Of a DNA stretch of 64,000 nucleotides, positions 45,854-54,918 are shown one piece after another; the stretch's first letter is position 1; every line of letters starts with the position of its first letter. This stretch comes from Galbibacter mesophilus (GTDB taxonomy: Bacteria > Bacteroidota > Bacteroidia > Flavobacteriales > Flavobacteriaceae). Under the pieces are notes generated by a model. It ran no database searches and was not told the origin of the DNA. It was given only the letters and a program-made list of their open reading frames with translations. Both the position numbers and the translations under genes were made by a program. The DNA lies in the NCBI RefSeq assembly GCF_023721415.1, contig NZ_JAMQVC010000001.1, positions 1,550,001 to 1,614,000 of the forward strand, written 5' to 3'.

Positions 45854-47044
45854 TTAAACATTTTCGCTGGGTGACAAAAGATTAGCGACTTCCGCTATTT
45901 CTTCAAAAGTATTGAAGCTATGAATGCAAAACCGAAGTCTTTCTTCATTTTTAGGAACGGTGGGAGATAAAATAGGCTTCACGTTAAAGCCAGAGTCCTG
46001 TAATTTTCCAGCCATTTTTTTAACTTCTTTGTTGCCTCGCACTATGATACATTGAATGGCAGATTCACTTTCAATATAGCCCAGAAGAGTGGTTTCCGGA
46101 GTGAATTTATCTTTAAGCAACTTTTTAAAGTGAGCAATGTTTGCTTTTAGTTTTTCTACATTTTTTTGAAAAACTGCTGATTTCGACGCTCCGTTTAATT
46201 GCTGATAAACGTTTAAAATGGCTGCTAACGAATGTGGAGGTAATGCGGTAGTATAAATAAAACTTCTGCTGAAATTTACCAGGTAATTCTTCAATTGGGT
46301 AGAGCCCAATACGGCCGCTCCGTGACAACCCAATGCTTTTCCAAAAGTTACTATACGTGCAAAAACCTGATGCTCTAGTTTTAGTGCTTGGGTTAAACCC
46401 TCGCCAGAAGCTCCAAAAACCCCCACGGCATGGGCTTCGTCTACAATTATGTGTGCATTGAACTCTTTGCAAATGTTAACCATGGTTTTTAAGTCGGGGG
46501 AATCGCCGTCCATGGAGAAAACGGCTTCTGTAACCACATAAATTACGTATTCGGTATTTTCAATTTGCGAAGCATGTCGTGCTAATTTCGATTTTAAATC
46601 CGAAATATCATTGTGACGAAATTTAAAGGCTTTCGCCGGACATAGGGAAATCCCATCGCGAATACTGGCGTGACTTAATTCATCAAACAAAATAACATCG
46701 CCTCTTTGAGGAACGGTGGAGAAAAAGCCTAGATTGGCATCGTAACCTGAGTTATAAATTAAAGCGGCTTCCGAATTGTGGAAACGGGCAATGGTGTTTT
46801 CAACTTCTTCATATAAATGGTAATTGCCGGTAATCAGTCGTGAACCTGTAGCTCCATTAGTTTGGATGTTGTGGTCTTTTAAAATGTTTGCTGTTTCAGA
46901 AAAAAGTATTTCAGAAGCAGCAAATCCTAAATAGTCGTTGGAGGAGAAATCTACCAAATTATGTGGTGCCGGAAGTTTTCTTAATGCATCTTCTTCATTT
47001 CGTTTGGCTAGTTTTTGGGCTAATCGTTTTGGTAAAGCGTTCAT
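45854..47044 (-). CDS. bioF: 8-amino-7-oxononanoate synthase
   Basis: BioF condenses pimeloyl-thioester and alanine in a PLP-dependent reaction. It has 396 residues. Features: VDFSSNDYLGFA, GATGSRLITGN, the IVDEAHAVGVFG block (Asp near PLP) and VTFGKALGCHGAAV with the PLP lysine. I start at ATG 47044; a GTG nine bases upstream is possible. bioB and bioC are not in the window. First gene of the bioF-bioD-bioA-SET operon, divergent from the M61 peptidase gene. Confidence 0.92.
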   Translation of the reverse strand: MNALPKRLAQKLAKRNEEDALRKLPAPHNLVDFSSNDYLGFAASEILFSETANILKDHNIQTNGATGSRLITGNYHLYEEVENTIARFHNSEAALIYNSGYDANLGFFSTVPQRGDVILFDELSHASIRDGISLCPAKAFKFRHNDISDLKSKLARHASQIENTEYVIYVVTEAVFSMDGDSPDLKTMVNICKEFNAHIIVDEAHAVGVFGASGEGLTQALKLEHQVFARIVTFGKALGCHGAAVLGSTQLKNYLVNFSRSFIYTTALPPHSLAAILNVYQQLNGASKSAVFQKNVEKLKANIAHFKKLLKDKFTPETTLLGYIESESAIQCIIVRGNKEVKKMAGKLQDSGFNVKPILSPTVPKNEERLRFCIHSFNTFEEIAEVANLLSPSENV

Positions 47045-47157
47045 AATACTCACAAATCATTATGGTAAAAATAAGGAATCCTTCCGTGGTTACCATAAAC
47101 TGAAAAACATAAAACGACATTAACAGTAATCTCTACACCTCTTTGGTCTTCAAAAAG

Positions 47158-48999
47158 ATGAAAAATTGGTATCTTGACCAGAAATTAGTAATCGACTCTA
47201 AATTTTTCGCCTTGAAACAACTAATCACACTTACCATTATTATTTGTGGTTCGCTTTTTTTGAAAGCTCAAGAACCCGTTACCTACAACGTTTCTTTTGA
47301 TAATGCCGTTCATCATGAAGCGGAAATTACGGTGGCATTTCCCAAAACGACTTCGGATTCTTTACATTTTAGAATGAGCAGAAGCTCTCCAGGAAGATAT
47401 GCGTTGCACGAATTTGCCAAAAATGTGTATGGTGTAATGGCTTTTAACGAGGCTGGAGATACGCTGCAAATTGTGAGAAGTAACCCATATGAATGGGTGG
47501 TACCAAACCCTGAGGGTAAGACAACCGTAAAATATACGCTGTTTGCCAATCGCGCCGACGGTACATACAGCCAGATTAACGAAAGTAATGCGCACCTAAA
47601 TATGTCTGCCACATTTATGTATGCCGATGCTTTTTTCAATCATCCTGTGGAGGTGGAATTTGAAGTTCGGGAGGATTTAAATTGGAAAGTGGCTACACAG
47701 CTTGAAAAGAAGACGGATACAAAATATTCGGCGCCCAATTTCCAGTATTTTATGGATAGTCCTACGGTAATTAGCGATTATAAAAAACGCTCTTTTACGG
47801 TAACTTCCAACGGAAAAGAGTACACTATTGAATTTGTGCTGCACGACACTGCTTCCGGCGAATTATTGGATGAATATTTCGACAAAGTTAAACGTATTGT
47901 TATAGCTGAAAAAGAAGTGTTTGGCGAGCTGCCCGATTTTGATTTTGGTCGCTATACTTTTTTGGCGAACTATACGGGACATGCAAGCGGGGACGGTATG
48001 GAACACAGAAATTCTACTATTTTAACCGATAGTGAAGGCTTGGCGGATGGCGGAATGGAAAATAACATTGGAACCGTTTCCCACGAATTTTTCCATGCTT
48101 GGAACGTAGAGCGTTTACGCCCGAAGGAATTAGAGCCTTTTAATTTTTCCAAAGCGAATATGACAGGCTCTCTGTGGTTTGCAGAGGGTTTCACTAGCTA
48201 CTATACCAATCTAATTCTATGCAGGGCAGAGGTGATTACACCAGAAGAATATGCTAAAAGCCTTAACCGTACTTTTAACTATGTTTGGAATTCACCTGCC
48301 CGAGAATATTTCAATCCGATTGAAATGAGCTATCAAGCACCTTTTGTGGATGCTGCTACATCGGTGGACCCCGTGAACAGGGAAAACACTTTTATTTCAT
48401 ATTATTCCTACGGAAGTATGCTCGGTTTGGCGCTGGATCTTTCTTTGCGGCAAAACGGATTGAATTTAGACGATTACATGAAAAAACTGTGGGAAGAATA
48501 TGGAAAGAAAGAAATTCCGTACACCATTGACGATCTTCATTTTACTTTAAGTCTGTATGCAGGTAAACCATTTGCAGATACTTTTTTCAATAATTACATT
48601 TATAAAAGTGGCATGCCAAACTATGGAGAGCTGTTTGAAAGTGTAGGATTTGAGTTTGCGCAAGATGATGAGAAACCATTTGCAGGATTTACCGTAAATA
48701 ATGGAAATGTTATTACGAGAAATGTTCAGAAAGGAACGCCCGCATACCTTGCCAATTTAAGTCTTGGTGATGAAATTATATCTGTAAACGGAGAAAAATT
48801 GGAAGGCAATGAATCTTTGGAGAAATTACTTTCAGAAAAGAAAGTGGGCGAAGAGCTTACGATAAAATACAAGCGATTTGGTGAGGAAAAAACCACCAAA
48901 ATAAAATTAGTTGCCGATCCGACTTACAAAATCACGTATGATGAAAAAGCAAGAAGACGGGTTAGAAAGCACCGCGAAGCTTGGCTGAAACAAAAATAG
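47158..48999 (+). CDS. M61-family peptidase with C-terminal PDZ domain
   Basis: A 613-residue exported metallopeptidase like glycyl aminopeptidase. A long N-terminal segment leads into a hydrophobic signal (about 22-37) ending FLKAQ. The beta-rich N-domain precedes the zinc site HEFFH (309-313), with the third ligand in FAEGFTSYY. The C-terminal PDZ domain (about 505-585) contains GTPAYLANLSLGDEIISVNG. I chose ATG 47158; the frame extends to a TTG at 47143 with no support. A terminator follows directly. Confidence 0.9.
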   Translation: MKNWYLDQKLVIDSKFFALKQLITLTIIICGSLFLKAQEPVTYNVSFDNAVHHEAEITVAFPKTTSDSLHFRMSRSSPGRYALHEFAKNVYGVMAFNEAGDTLQIVRSNPYEWVVPNPEGKTTVKYTLFANRADGTYSQINESNAHLNMSATFMYADAFFNHPVEVEFEVREDLNWKVATQLEKKTDTKYSAPNFQYFMDSPTVISDYKKRSFTVTSNGKEYTIEFVLHDTASGELLDEYFDKVKRIVIAEKEVFGELPDFDFGRYTFLANYTGHASGDGMEHRNSTILTDSEGLADGGMENNIGTVSHEFFHAWNVERLRPKELEPFNFSKANMTGSLWFAEGFTSYYTNLILCRAEVITPEEYAKSLNRTFNYVWNSPAREYFNPIEMSYQAPFVDAATSVDPVNRENTFISYYSYGSMLGLALDLSLRQNGLNLDDYMKKLWEEYGKKEIPYTIDDLHFTLSLYAGKPFADTFFNNYIYKSGMPNYGELFESVGFEFAQDDEKPFAGFTVNNGNVITRNVQKGTPAYLANLSLGDEIISVNGEKLEGNESLEKLLSEKKVGEELTIKYKRFGEEKTTKIKLVADPTYKITYDEKARRRVRKHREAWLKQK

Positions 49000-49010
49000 A
49001 AAAGCAATAG

Positions 49011-49065
49011 AACCCCCTATATTTTAACAATTTTTGTATTAAATATAAGGGGTTTTATTTTTTAG
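49011..49065 (+). terminator. Terminator after the M61 peptidase gene
   Basis: AACCCCCTATATTT (49011-49024) pairs with AAATATAAGGGGTT (49041-49054) with one mismatch. TTTTATTTTTT follows. Confidence 0.85.
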
Positions 49066-49109
49066 GCATAAATTATAGTTATAACTTTAATAACTAAATT
49101 CTTTAAAAA

Positions 49110-52100
49110 GTGCCAGCAACCAATTCTTTTCAAGAAAAATTTAAAATACTAGCAACTGAAGACATCAACATACTTTCGTCTGTTGCTGACAGACCAATTG
49201 ATGGTTTGTGGATTTTAAATGTTGAGGACGAAACGGAGTGGTACATTAGTGATTCTTTTTGGAATTCCATAGGTTTTAAAATCTCAAAGGTCCCAGATGG
49301 AAATTCACCATCACTCCTTCCGGAGCAAAAAGAAGAAATAGAAAATTTAATGGAAATCTTCCGGGATAAATGGAAGAAAGGGGAGGATGTCAATCGATCA
49401 GTTGATTTTTTTTCAACCAAAAACAAACAAGTTACTTACCGCTTAGAGACAATTACTACTCAGCAGAAATATTTAATTGTTCAGTTCTTTAGGATTCGAA
49501 AAAAACGGGAACATTTAGAGCAACAGAACCAATTATATAAGGTAATTAACCAACTGTCTAATATTGGTGGCTGGGAGGTAGATTTGGAGAATAATACATT
49601 GGAATGGACGCACATGACCAAAGATATCCACGAGGTATCAAGGTCTTTTGTGCCTGATATTGAAACGGCGATTAATTTTTACAAAGATGGATGGAGTAGG
49701 GATTTGATTTCAAAATTGTTCACTAGAGCAGTAGAAAGCGGAGAAAGCTACGATGTAGAATTAAAAATAATCACTGCAAAAGAGAATGAAAAATGGGTTC
49801 GGTCGATTGGTCGGCCAGAAATGAAAGATGGTAAATGCATTCGCGTTTATGGCGCGTTTCAGGATATTGATGCTCGGAAGAAAAAAGAAGTAGAGCATCA
49901 ACTTTTAAAAGAACGCTTTGAAAAGATTTTTGCAAATACTTCGCTGGGGATAGTGCTCCTTAACCGTGAAAACAAATTGATTTTGGTTAATCCTTCCAGT
50001 GTGAAAATTTTTGGTTTTGATGGGGTTTCAGAAGAAGATATACTTCAGTTAACGTATCAGGATTTAATTCATCCGGACGATTTTGAAATGGCACATGAAA
50101 ACTGGAAAAAATTAATAGACAAGGAAGTTGATTCTTACTCCATGGAATGTCGGTTCTATAAAAAATCGGGTGAATTAATATGGTGCCGAATAAATAATTC
50201 CCTTGCTTCCGGAAACGAACTCATCGACGATTTTATCATCTCCCAAATTGAAGATATTACCCATGAGAAGGAGTTGGAGGAAGAAGCCTTTAGGAACGCA
50301 AAACTTTTTAAAGGAGCATTTGAATATTCCCCAAACGGGATGGCACTGGTTTCTTTGGAGTTAAAATGGCTTATGGTGAATACCACACTTGCCAAAATGG
50401 TAGGTTACACCAAAGAGGAAATGGTAAAGTTGACCATTCAAGACTTAACGCACCCAGATGACAGGGAAACCAACGAAGAGTTAATGCAAAAATATTTTGA
50501 GCACAAAAGTAAGACGTACAGTGTTCAACGGCGATACCTTCATAAAAACGGCTCCATAGTGCATTGTTTGTTGAGCGTGTCGCTTTTGCATGATAGTCAA
50601 GGAAATCCCAAATATTTTATTGCTCAATTAAATGATATTAGCACCCGGGTTCATTCTCAACAAGAGTTAAAACAAAGCCTAAATGAGTTACAGAGTTTAT
50701 TTGATGCAACAACGCAGGTGTCTATTATTGAGACGGATTTGCAGGGAGAGGTAAAGAAAATGAACAAAGGTGCAGAGAATTTGTTAGGGTATACCGCCAA
50801 AGAAACTATAGGAACAATAAATGTGTTGCAGTTTCACGACCCAAATGAAATTTTGCAAAGAAGTGAAATTTTAAGTAAGCTGCACAAGGAAGAAATAAAA
50901 GGATTTCAAACATTGGTTTATCAGGCTAACAATGGGCTGTATGATTCCGGAGAGTGGTCTTTTATCCGTAAAGATGGAAGTCGGTTTTCGGTGCAATTAG
51001 TGGTTACGGCAATTAGAAACCATGATGGTTTTGTGACTGGTTATTTAGGAGTAGGGACGGATATTTCCAATCAAAAGAAAATGGAGGCTTCCTTACTGAA
51101 GGCAAAACAAAAAGCCGAATCGGCCAACCGCTCTAAGTCGGAATTTCTTGCCAATATGAGTCACGAAATACGCACTCCGTTAAACGGGGTTATTGGCTTC
51201 ACCGATTTATTAATGAAGACCTCCCTTACGGAAAGTCAGGGGAAATATATGCAGACGGTTTATAACTCAGCTAATTTATTGCTCGATATTATAAATGACA
51301 TTTTAGATTTTTCAAAAATAGAGGCCGGTAAACTCGAACTTAATATAGAACGGGTTAATTTATCTGAGTTATGTGTTCAAACAATAGATATTATTAAACA
51401 CAAGGCTCATGCAAAAGGATTGGAGGTTCTATTGGACATTCCGGCCAATTTGGAAACCACAATTTACGCTGATCCTGTTAGACTTCAGCAGATTATAAAT
51501 AATTTGCTTGGGAACGCGGCAAAATTCACCGAAAAAGGAGAGGTTGAATTAAAAATTCGAAGTAGTAATGTCCCCGCTAATGATAAGCTTCGCAAATTTC
51601 ATTTTTCTATTAGGGATACGGGAATTGGGATCGCCTCTCATAATCTCTCAAAAATATTTCGCGCTTTCGATCAAGAAGATGCATCTACCACAAGAAAGTA
51701 TGGAGGAACTGGTTTAGGCCTTACCATCAGTAACAAACTATTGGAGTTGATGGATAGTGGACTTCAAGTAAAAAGTGTATTGCATAAAGGGAGCACTTTT
51801 TATTTCGATATAATTTTCAAGGTGGAAAATAAAAATGAGAGTCAGCAGCAAGTAATTTATAGTTCCATAAAAAAGGTTTTAGTGGTTGATGATAATGAGA
51901 ATAACAGGCTTATTCTTCAGCAAATGTTGAAAGTGAATAACATTCAGGTGAAAACGGTGGCTAATGGTGTGGAGGCTTTAGAGTTGCTGAACAAAACCCG
52001 AAACTTTGATTTAATGATTGTGGATTACAATATGCCTTATCTCAATGGGGTTGATTTTATAGCGCACGTTAGAAATGATTTTGAAATTGATGAAAAACAA

Positions 52101-52670
52101 TTGCCCATTGTGCTGTTGCACAGTTCGGTGGAAGATAATAAATTGAATAAGGCATGCAAGGAGCTGAGTATTCGGCGAAACATTACTAAGCCGCTATCTT
52201 TAAGTCAATTAGCGAGTATAATTAAAAGTATAGAAGAGCCCGTGGTAGAGGATGATGAAACTGAAGCTGATGAAATTCTGAATTACGATTTGGAAAAAAT
52301 CACTGGAAATGTTTTAGTGGTCGAAGACAATCCGGTTAATAAAATGCTTGCCAAAACGTTAATAAAGAAAATAGCTCCAAACGCTACTATCCTGGAAGCG
52401 GAAGATGGATTGGAAGCCGTAGAGATGTTTTTGAAGCATCAGATTAAAATTATTTTTATGGATATTCAGATGCCCAGAATGAGTGGATTTGAAGCTACTA
52501 AAAAAATAAGAAGTATGGAGGAAAATAACCATACACCAATAATAGCCTTAACAGCAAGAACAATTAAAGGCGAAAGAGAAAAATGCATGCGAGCTGGTAT
52601 GGACGATTATTTAACAAAACCAGTAGTTTATGACACCGTTGAAAAAGCAATCGTTAAGTATTTAACGTAA
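49110..52670 (+). CDS. Hybrid sensor histidine kinase with multiple PAS and two receiver domains
   Basis: A 1186-residue kinase with no clear membrane segment, so probably soluble. The N-terminal half has about five PAS-like domains (roughly residues 20-140, 145-260, 265-395, 400-520, 525-655). HisKA follows with the phospho-His in FLANMSHEIRTPLNG (about 676-690). HATPase has NLLGNAAKF (about 793-801) and GGTGLGLTIS (about 868-877). Receiver 1 starts VLVVDDNENN with phospho-Asp in IVDYNMP (about 970). Receiver 2 starts VLVVEDNPVN with IFMDIQMP (about 1115). There is no Hpt domain; the next gene supplies one. It starts with GTG. Confidence 0.92.
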   Translation: MPATNSFQEKFKILATEDINILSSVADRPIDGLWILNVEDETEWYISDSFWNSIGFKISKVPDGNSPSLLPEQKEEIENLMEIFRDKWKKGEDVNRSVDFFSTKNKQVTYRLETITTQQKYLIVQFFRIRKKREHLEQQNQLYKVINQLSNIGGWEVDLENNTLEWTHMTKDIHEVSRSFVPDIETAINFYKDGWSRDLISKLFTRAVESGESYDVELKIITAKENEKWVRSIGRPEMKDGKCIRVYGAFQDIDARKKKEVEHQLLKERFEKIFANTSLGIVLLNRENKLILVNPSSVKIFGFDGVSEEDILQLTYQDLIHPDDFEMAHENWKKLIDKEVDSYSMECRFYKKSGELIWCRINNSLASGNELIDDFIISQIEDITHEKELEEEAFRNAKLFKGAFEYSPNGMALVSLELKWLMVNTTLAKMVGYTKEEMVKLTIQDLTHPDDRETNEELMQKYFEHKSKTYSVQRRYLHKNGSIVHCLLSVSLLHDSQGNPKYFIAQLNDISTRVHSQQELKQSLNELQSLFDATTQVSIIETDLQGEVKKMNKGAENLLGYTAKETIGTINVLQFHDPNEILQRSEILSKLHKEEIKGFQTLVYQANNGLYDSGEWSFIRKDGSRFSVQLVVTAIRNHDGFVTGYLGVGTDISNQKKMEASLLKAKQKAESANRSKSEFLANMSHEIRTPLNGVIGFTDLLMKTSLTESQGKYMQTVYNSANLLLDIINDILDFSKIEAGKLELNIERVNLSELCVQTIDIIKHKAHAKGLEVLLDIPANLETTIYADPVRLQQIINNLLGNAAKFTEKGEVELKIRSSNVPANDKLRKFHFSIRDTGIGIASHNLSKIFRAFDQEDASTTRKYGGTGLGLTISNKLLELMDSGLQVKSVLHKGSTFYFDIIFKVENKNESQQQVIYSSIKKVLVVDDNENNRLILQQMLKVNNIQVKTVANGVEALELLNKTRNFDLMIVDYNMPYLNGVDFIAHVRNDFEIDEKQLPIVLLHSSVEDNKLNKACKELSIRRNITKPLSLSQLASIIKSIEEPVVEDDETEADEILNYDLEKITGNVLVVEDNPVNKMLAKTLIKKIAPNATILEAEDGLEAVEMFLKHQIKIIFMDIQMPRMSGFEATKKIRSMEENNHTPIIALTARTIKGEREKCMRAGMDDYLTKPVVYDTVEKAIVKYLT

Positions 52671-52715
52671 GCCATAGTACTAAACGGTAGAAGAATTTTA
52701 AATAGAAAAAAACAT

Positions 52716-53465
52716 ATGTTTATTGACAGTGCTTTAGAAATGGAGATACACAATATTTTAATAATTAGTAATCAACCGGAAGTAAGTGATAAGTTTATTC
52801 ATTTGCAGGAGAAGGATGATTGGGATATTCATTTTTATAAAGATAGTTTTTCGGCCATTCAATATTTAAAGAACAACAACGATATTCACTTTATCATTTT
52901 CGACGAAGTATGTGGGCCTTTAGATCCCTTTCAGTTAGCAGATTATTTAATATCTGAACTTTCTTTAAACATTCCGTTTATCGTGGTCGGGGAAGATGTA
53001 AATGAGCATAAATATGTTAGGGAAGGAAGCTTGTTCCTATTTGTGAAGAAACCGCTAATTAAAGAGAAGCTGGCCATTATAGAGCAAATTATTGAAGAAA
53101 ATCTGATTAAAGAGGATAATGGTTCCAACGAAAAATCATATTCCTTAAATTATCTGAAAACTTTGTCTGATAATGATGAGGAATTTATTCAAGAATCTTT
53201 GTACGTGTTTAAGGAGTCTGTTCTAGATAAATTGAATGAATGCAGGGAATCGATTAAAAATAAAGAGTTTAAGAATGTCAGGAAAATAGCCCACAACATT
53301 AAACCTTCTTTTGAAATGTTGGAAAATACGCGTTGTAAAAACATTTGTAACACCATTTGCTACAAAGCAACAGAAACAGAAATAAATGGACTCTTTGAAA
53401 TTTTAGAGGAAGAATACCAAAAAATAGTAAGAGAACTGAGAGAAGATTTTCCAGAACTAGCATAG
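52716..53465 (+). CDS. Hpt phosphotransfer protein with degenerate receiver domain
   Basis: A 249-residue two-domain protein. Residues about 10-125 have a receiver-like fold (NILIISNQPEVSD, FIIFDEVCGPLDPF, FIVVGED, FVKKP). The acidic pair after strand 1 is replaced by Ser-Asn, so Mg-dependent phosphorylation is unlikely. Residues about 140-249 are an Hpt four-helix domain with phospho-His in KIAHNIKPSFEML (near 193). It can pass phosphate between the kinase receivers and the next gene's regulator. An alternative start is ATG 52740. It lies 45 bases after the kinase gene. Confidence 0.85.
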   Translation: MFIDSALEMEIHNILIISNQPEVSDKFIHLQEKDDWDIHFYKDSFSAIQYLKNNNDIHFIIFDEVCGPLDPFQLADYLISELSLNIPFIVVGEDVNEHKYVREGSLFLFVKKPLIKEKLAIIEQIIEENLIKEDNGSNEKSYSLNYLKTLSDNDEEFIQESLYVFKESVLDKLNECRESIKNKEFKNVRKIAHNIKPSFEMLENTRCKNICNTICYKATETEINGLFEILEEEYQKIVRELREDFPELA

Positions 53466-53471
53466 CGAGAT

Positions 53472-53837
53472 ATGAAAGATAGAATATTAATTGTTGAAGA
53501 TAATTCCATGGTCGTTAAGTCTTTACATTTTAAATTGACAAAAGACGGATACGAAACCGTGGTAGCATCCGATGGGAGGGAAGCTTTGAAAGTTTTAAAG
53601 GAGCAAACATTTCACCTGCTCATTACCGATTTAATGTTACCATTTGTAAGTGGTATCGAGCTTATAGAATTTGTAAAGAACAACATCCCCGATTTGCCCA
53701 TAATAGTGCTTTCTACTTCCACTCAAGAAGAAGTAATTATGGATGCCTTTAATCTAGGGGTGGAAGATTTTATTACGAAGCCGTTCAGCCCAAACGAACT
53801 TTCTTTACGGGTAAGGAGAACACTTCAGAAGAAATAA
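53472..53837 (+). CDS. Single-domain response regulator (CheY-like)
   Basis: A 121-residue receiver domain with no output domain. Conserved residues: acidic E9-D10 (ILIVEDN), phospho-acceptor D53 (LLITDLMLP), a Ser/Thr switch (VLSTS, 79-83) and K103 (FITKPFSP). The C-terminus is basic. It must act by protein-protein contact. It starts 6 bases after the Hpt gene and is followed by the HEAT-repeat membrane protein, its most likely partner. Confidence 0.92.
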   Translation: MKDRILIVEDNSMVVKSLHFKLTKDGYETVVASDGREALKVLKEQTFHLLITDLMLPFVSGIELIEFVKNNIPDLPIIVLSTSTQEEVIMDAFNLGVEDFITKPFSPNELSLRVRRTLQKK

Positions 53838-53861
53838 AAGTGATGTAAATTGGAAAAGTTG

Positions 53862-54860
53862 ATGAAAACCTGGGAGGATTCGGAGTGGATTTTTAAAATT
53901 AATGCTGCCTTCACCTTGTTGTTCTTCGTGTTAATTCTAAGTTTTATCCTGACATTGCTAATCATTCGTTTATATAAAAACCGAAGAAACCGGCTAAAGA
54001 AGATTTACGAAGCCAGCGCCGAGGAGTTTATAAACTCTTATTTATTTGAAGAAGACATCGATAGAGGGGTACTTGTTGAGAAATATGAAATTGAAAACTT
54101 AAAGACCAATTTGCAAAAAAAAGTATTCCTAAAATCGCTCGTCGGTATTAATGAGAACTTTAAAGGAGAATCCTCCATAGCCTTAAAAAAGTTATTTCAC
54201 CAATTAAACTTAGATGCGTTTCTGCTGAAAAATTTGCAAAAAGGAGATTGGGATAAACAATCGAGGGCAATTTACCTTTTGGCAGAGCTATCCATAAAAA
54301 AGAATAACCTAGTGGCCACTTTTCTAAATGCCAAAAGAATGGAGGTTAGAGAACAGGCCATTTATTATTATCTTAAAGTATCCACCGGAAAGCCATTGGA
54401 ATTCTTTAGCAGACTCACCACCGATTTAACTCCTTGGGAACTTATCTATGTGGAAGATTCGCTGAAATATTATTATGAAGGATCTATGCCCGACTTTTCC
54501 AAGTGGTTGGATCATAAATTGATAAGCATTGTTATTTTTTCAATAAAAATGATCGCCCAATTTGATCAATTTGAGAATATACCTAAAGTAATTCCGTTTG
54601 TAGATCATCCCGACGAAAAGGTGAGGAAACAAGCCATTAAAACCCTATGTAAGCTAAGTTGTCATGATATTTTAGGAAAACTCATTGATAAATTCCCTAA
54701 AGAAAGTACAGTAATCAAAAAGGAAATAATAAGCGCTATTATGCAGTTGGGGATCAGAGTAGATTTACTTGCCATTAAAACCCATGTTTCTGAGAACGAT
54801 TGGAGTACCAAATTAGCATTTGAAAGGGTAGAACAGCATTTCAATAAATTGACCGCATAA
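53862..54860 (+). CDS. Membrane-anchored HEAT-repeat protein
   Basis: A 332-residue protein with one N-terminal transmembrane helix (about 15-37, FTLLFFVLILSFILTLLIIRLY). A basic cytoplasmic stretch comes next. A helical solenoid of HEAT-like repeats follows (about 85-325; for example DWDKQSRAIYLLAEL, RMEVREQAIYYYL, HPDEKVRKQAIKTL). HEAT solenoids bind proteins; here it may couple the response regulator to the glycosyltransferase. ATG 53862 is chosen; a TTG at 53850 is the alternative. Confidence 0.82.
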   Translation: MKTWEDSEWIFKINAAFTLLFFVLILSFILTLLIIRLYKNRRNRLKKIYEASAEEFINSYLFEEDIDRGVLVEKYEIENLKTNLQKKVFLKSLVGINENFKGESSIALKKLFHQLNLDAFLLKNLQKGDWDKQSRAIYLLAELSIKKNNLVATFLNAKRMEVREQAIYYYLKVSTGKPLEFFSRLTTDLTPWELIYVEDSLKYYYEGSMPDFSKWLDHKLISIVIFSIKMIAQFDQFENIPKVIPFVDHPDEKVRKQAIKTLCKLSCHDILGKLIDKFPKESTVIKKEIISAIMQLGIRVDLLAIKTHVSENDWSTKLAFERVEQHFNKLTA

Positions 54861-54918
54861 AAACAGAGACATTATAGACTTATCGAGCGAAATATTACAG
54901 ATTTTTAGTTGGCTGTTT

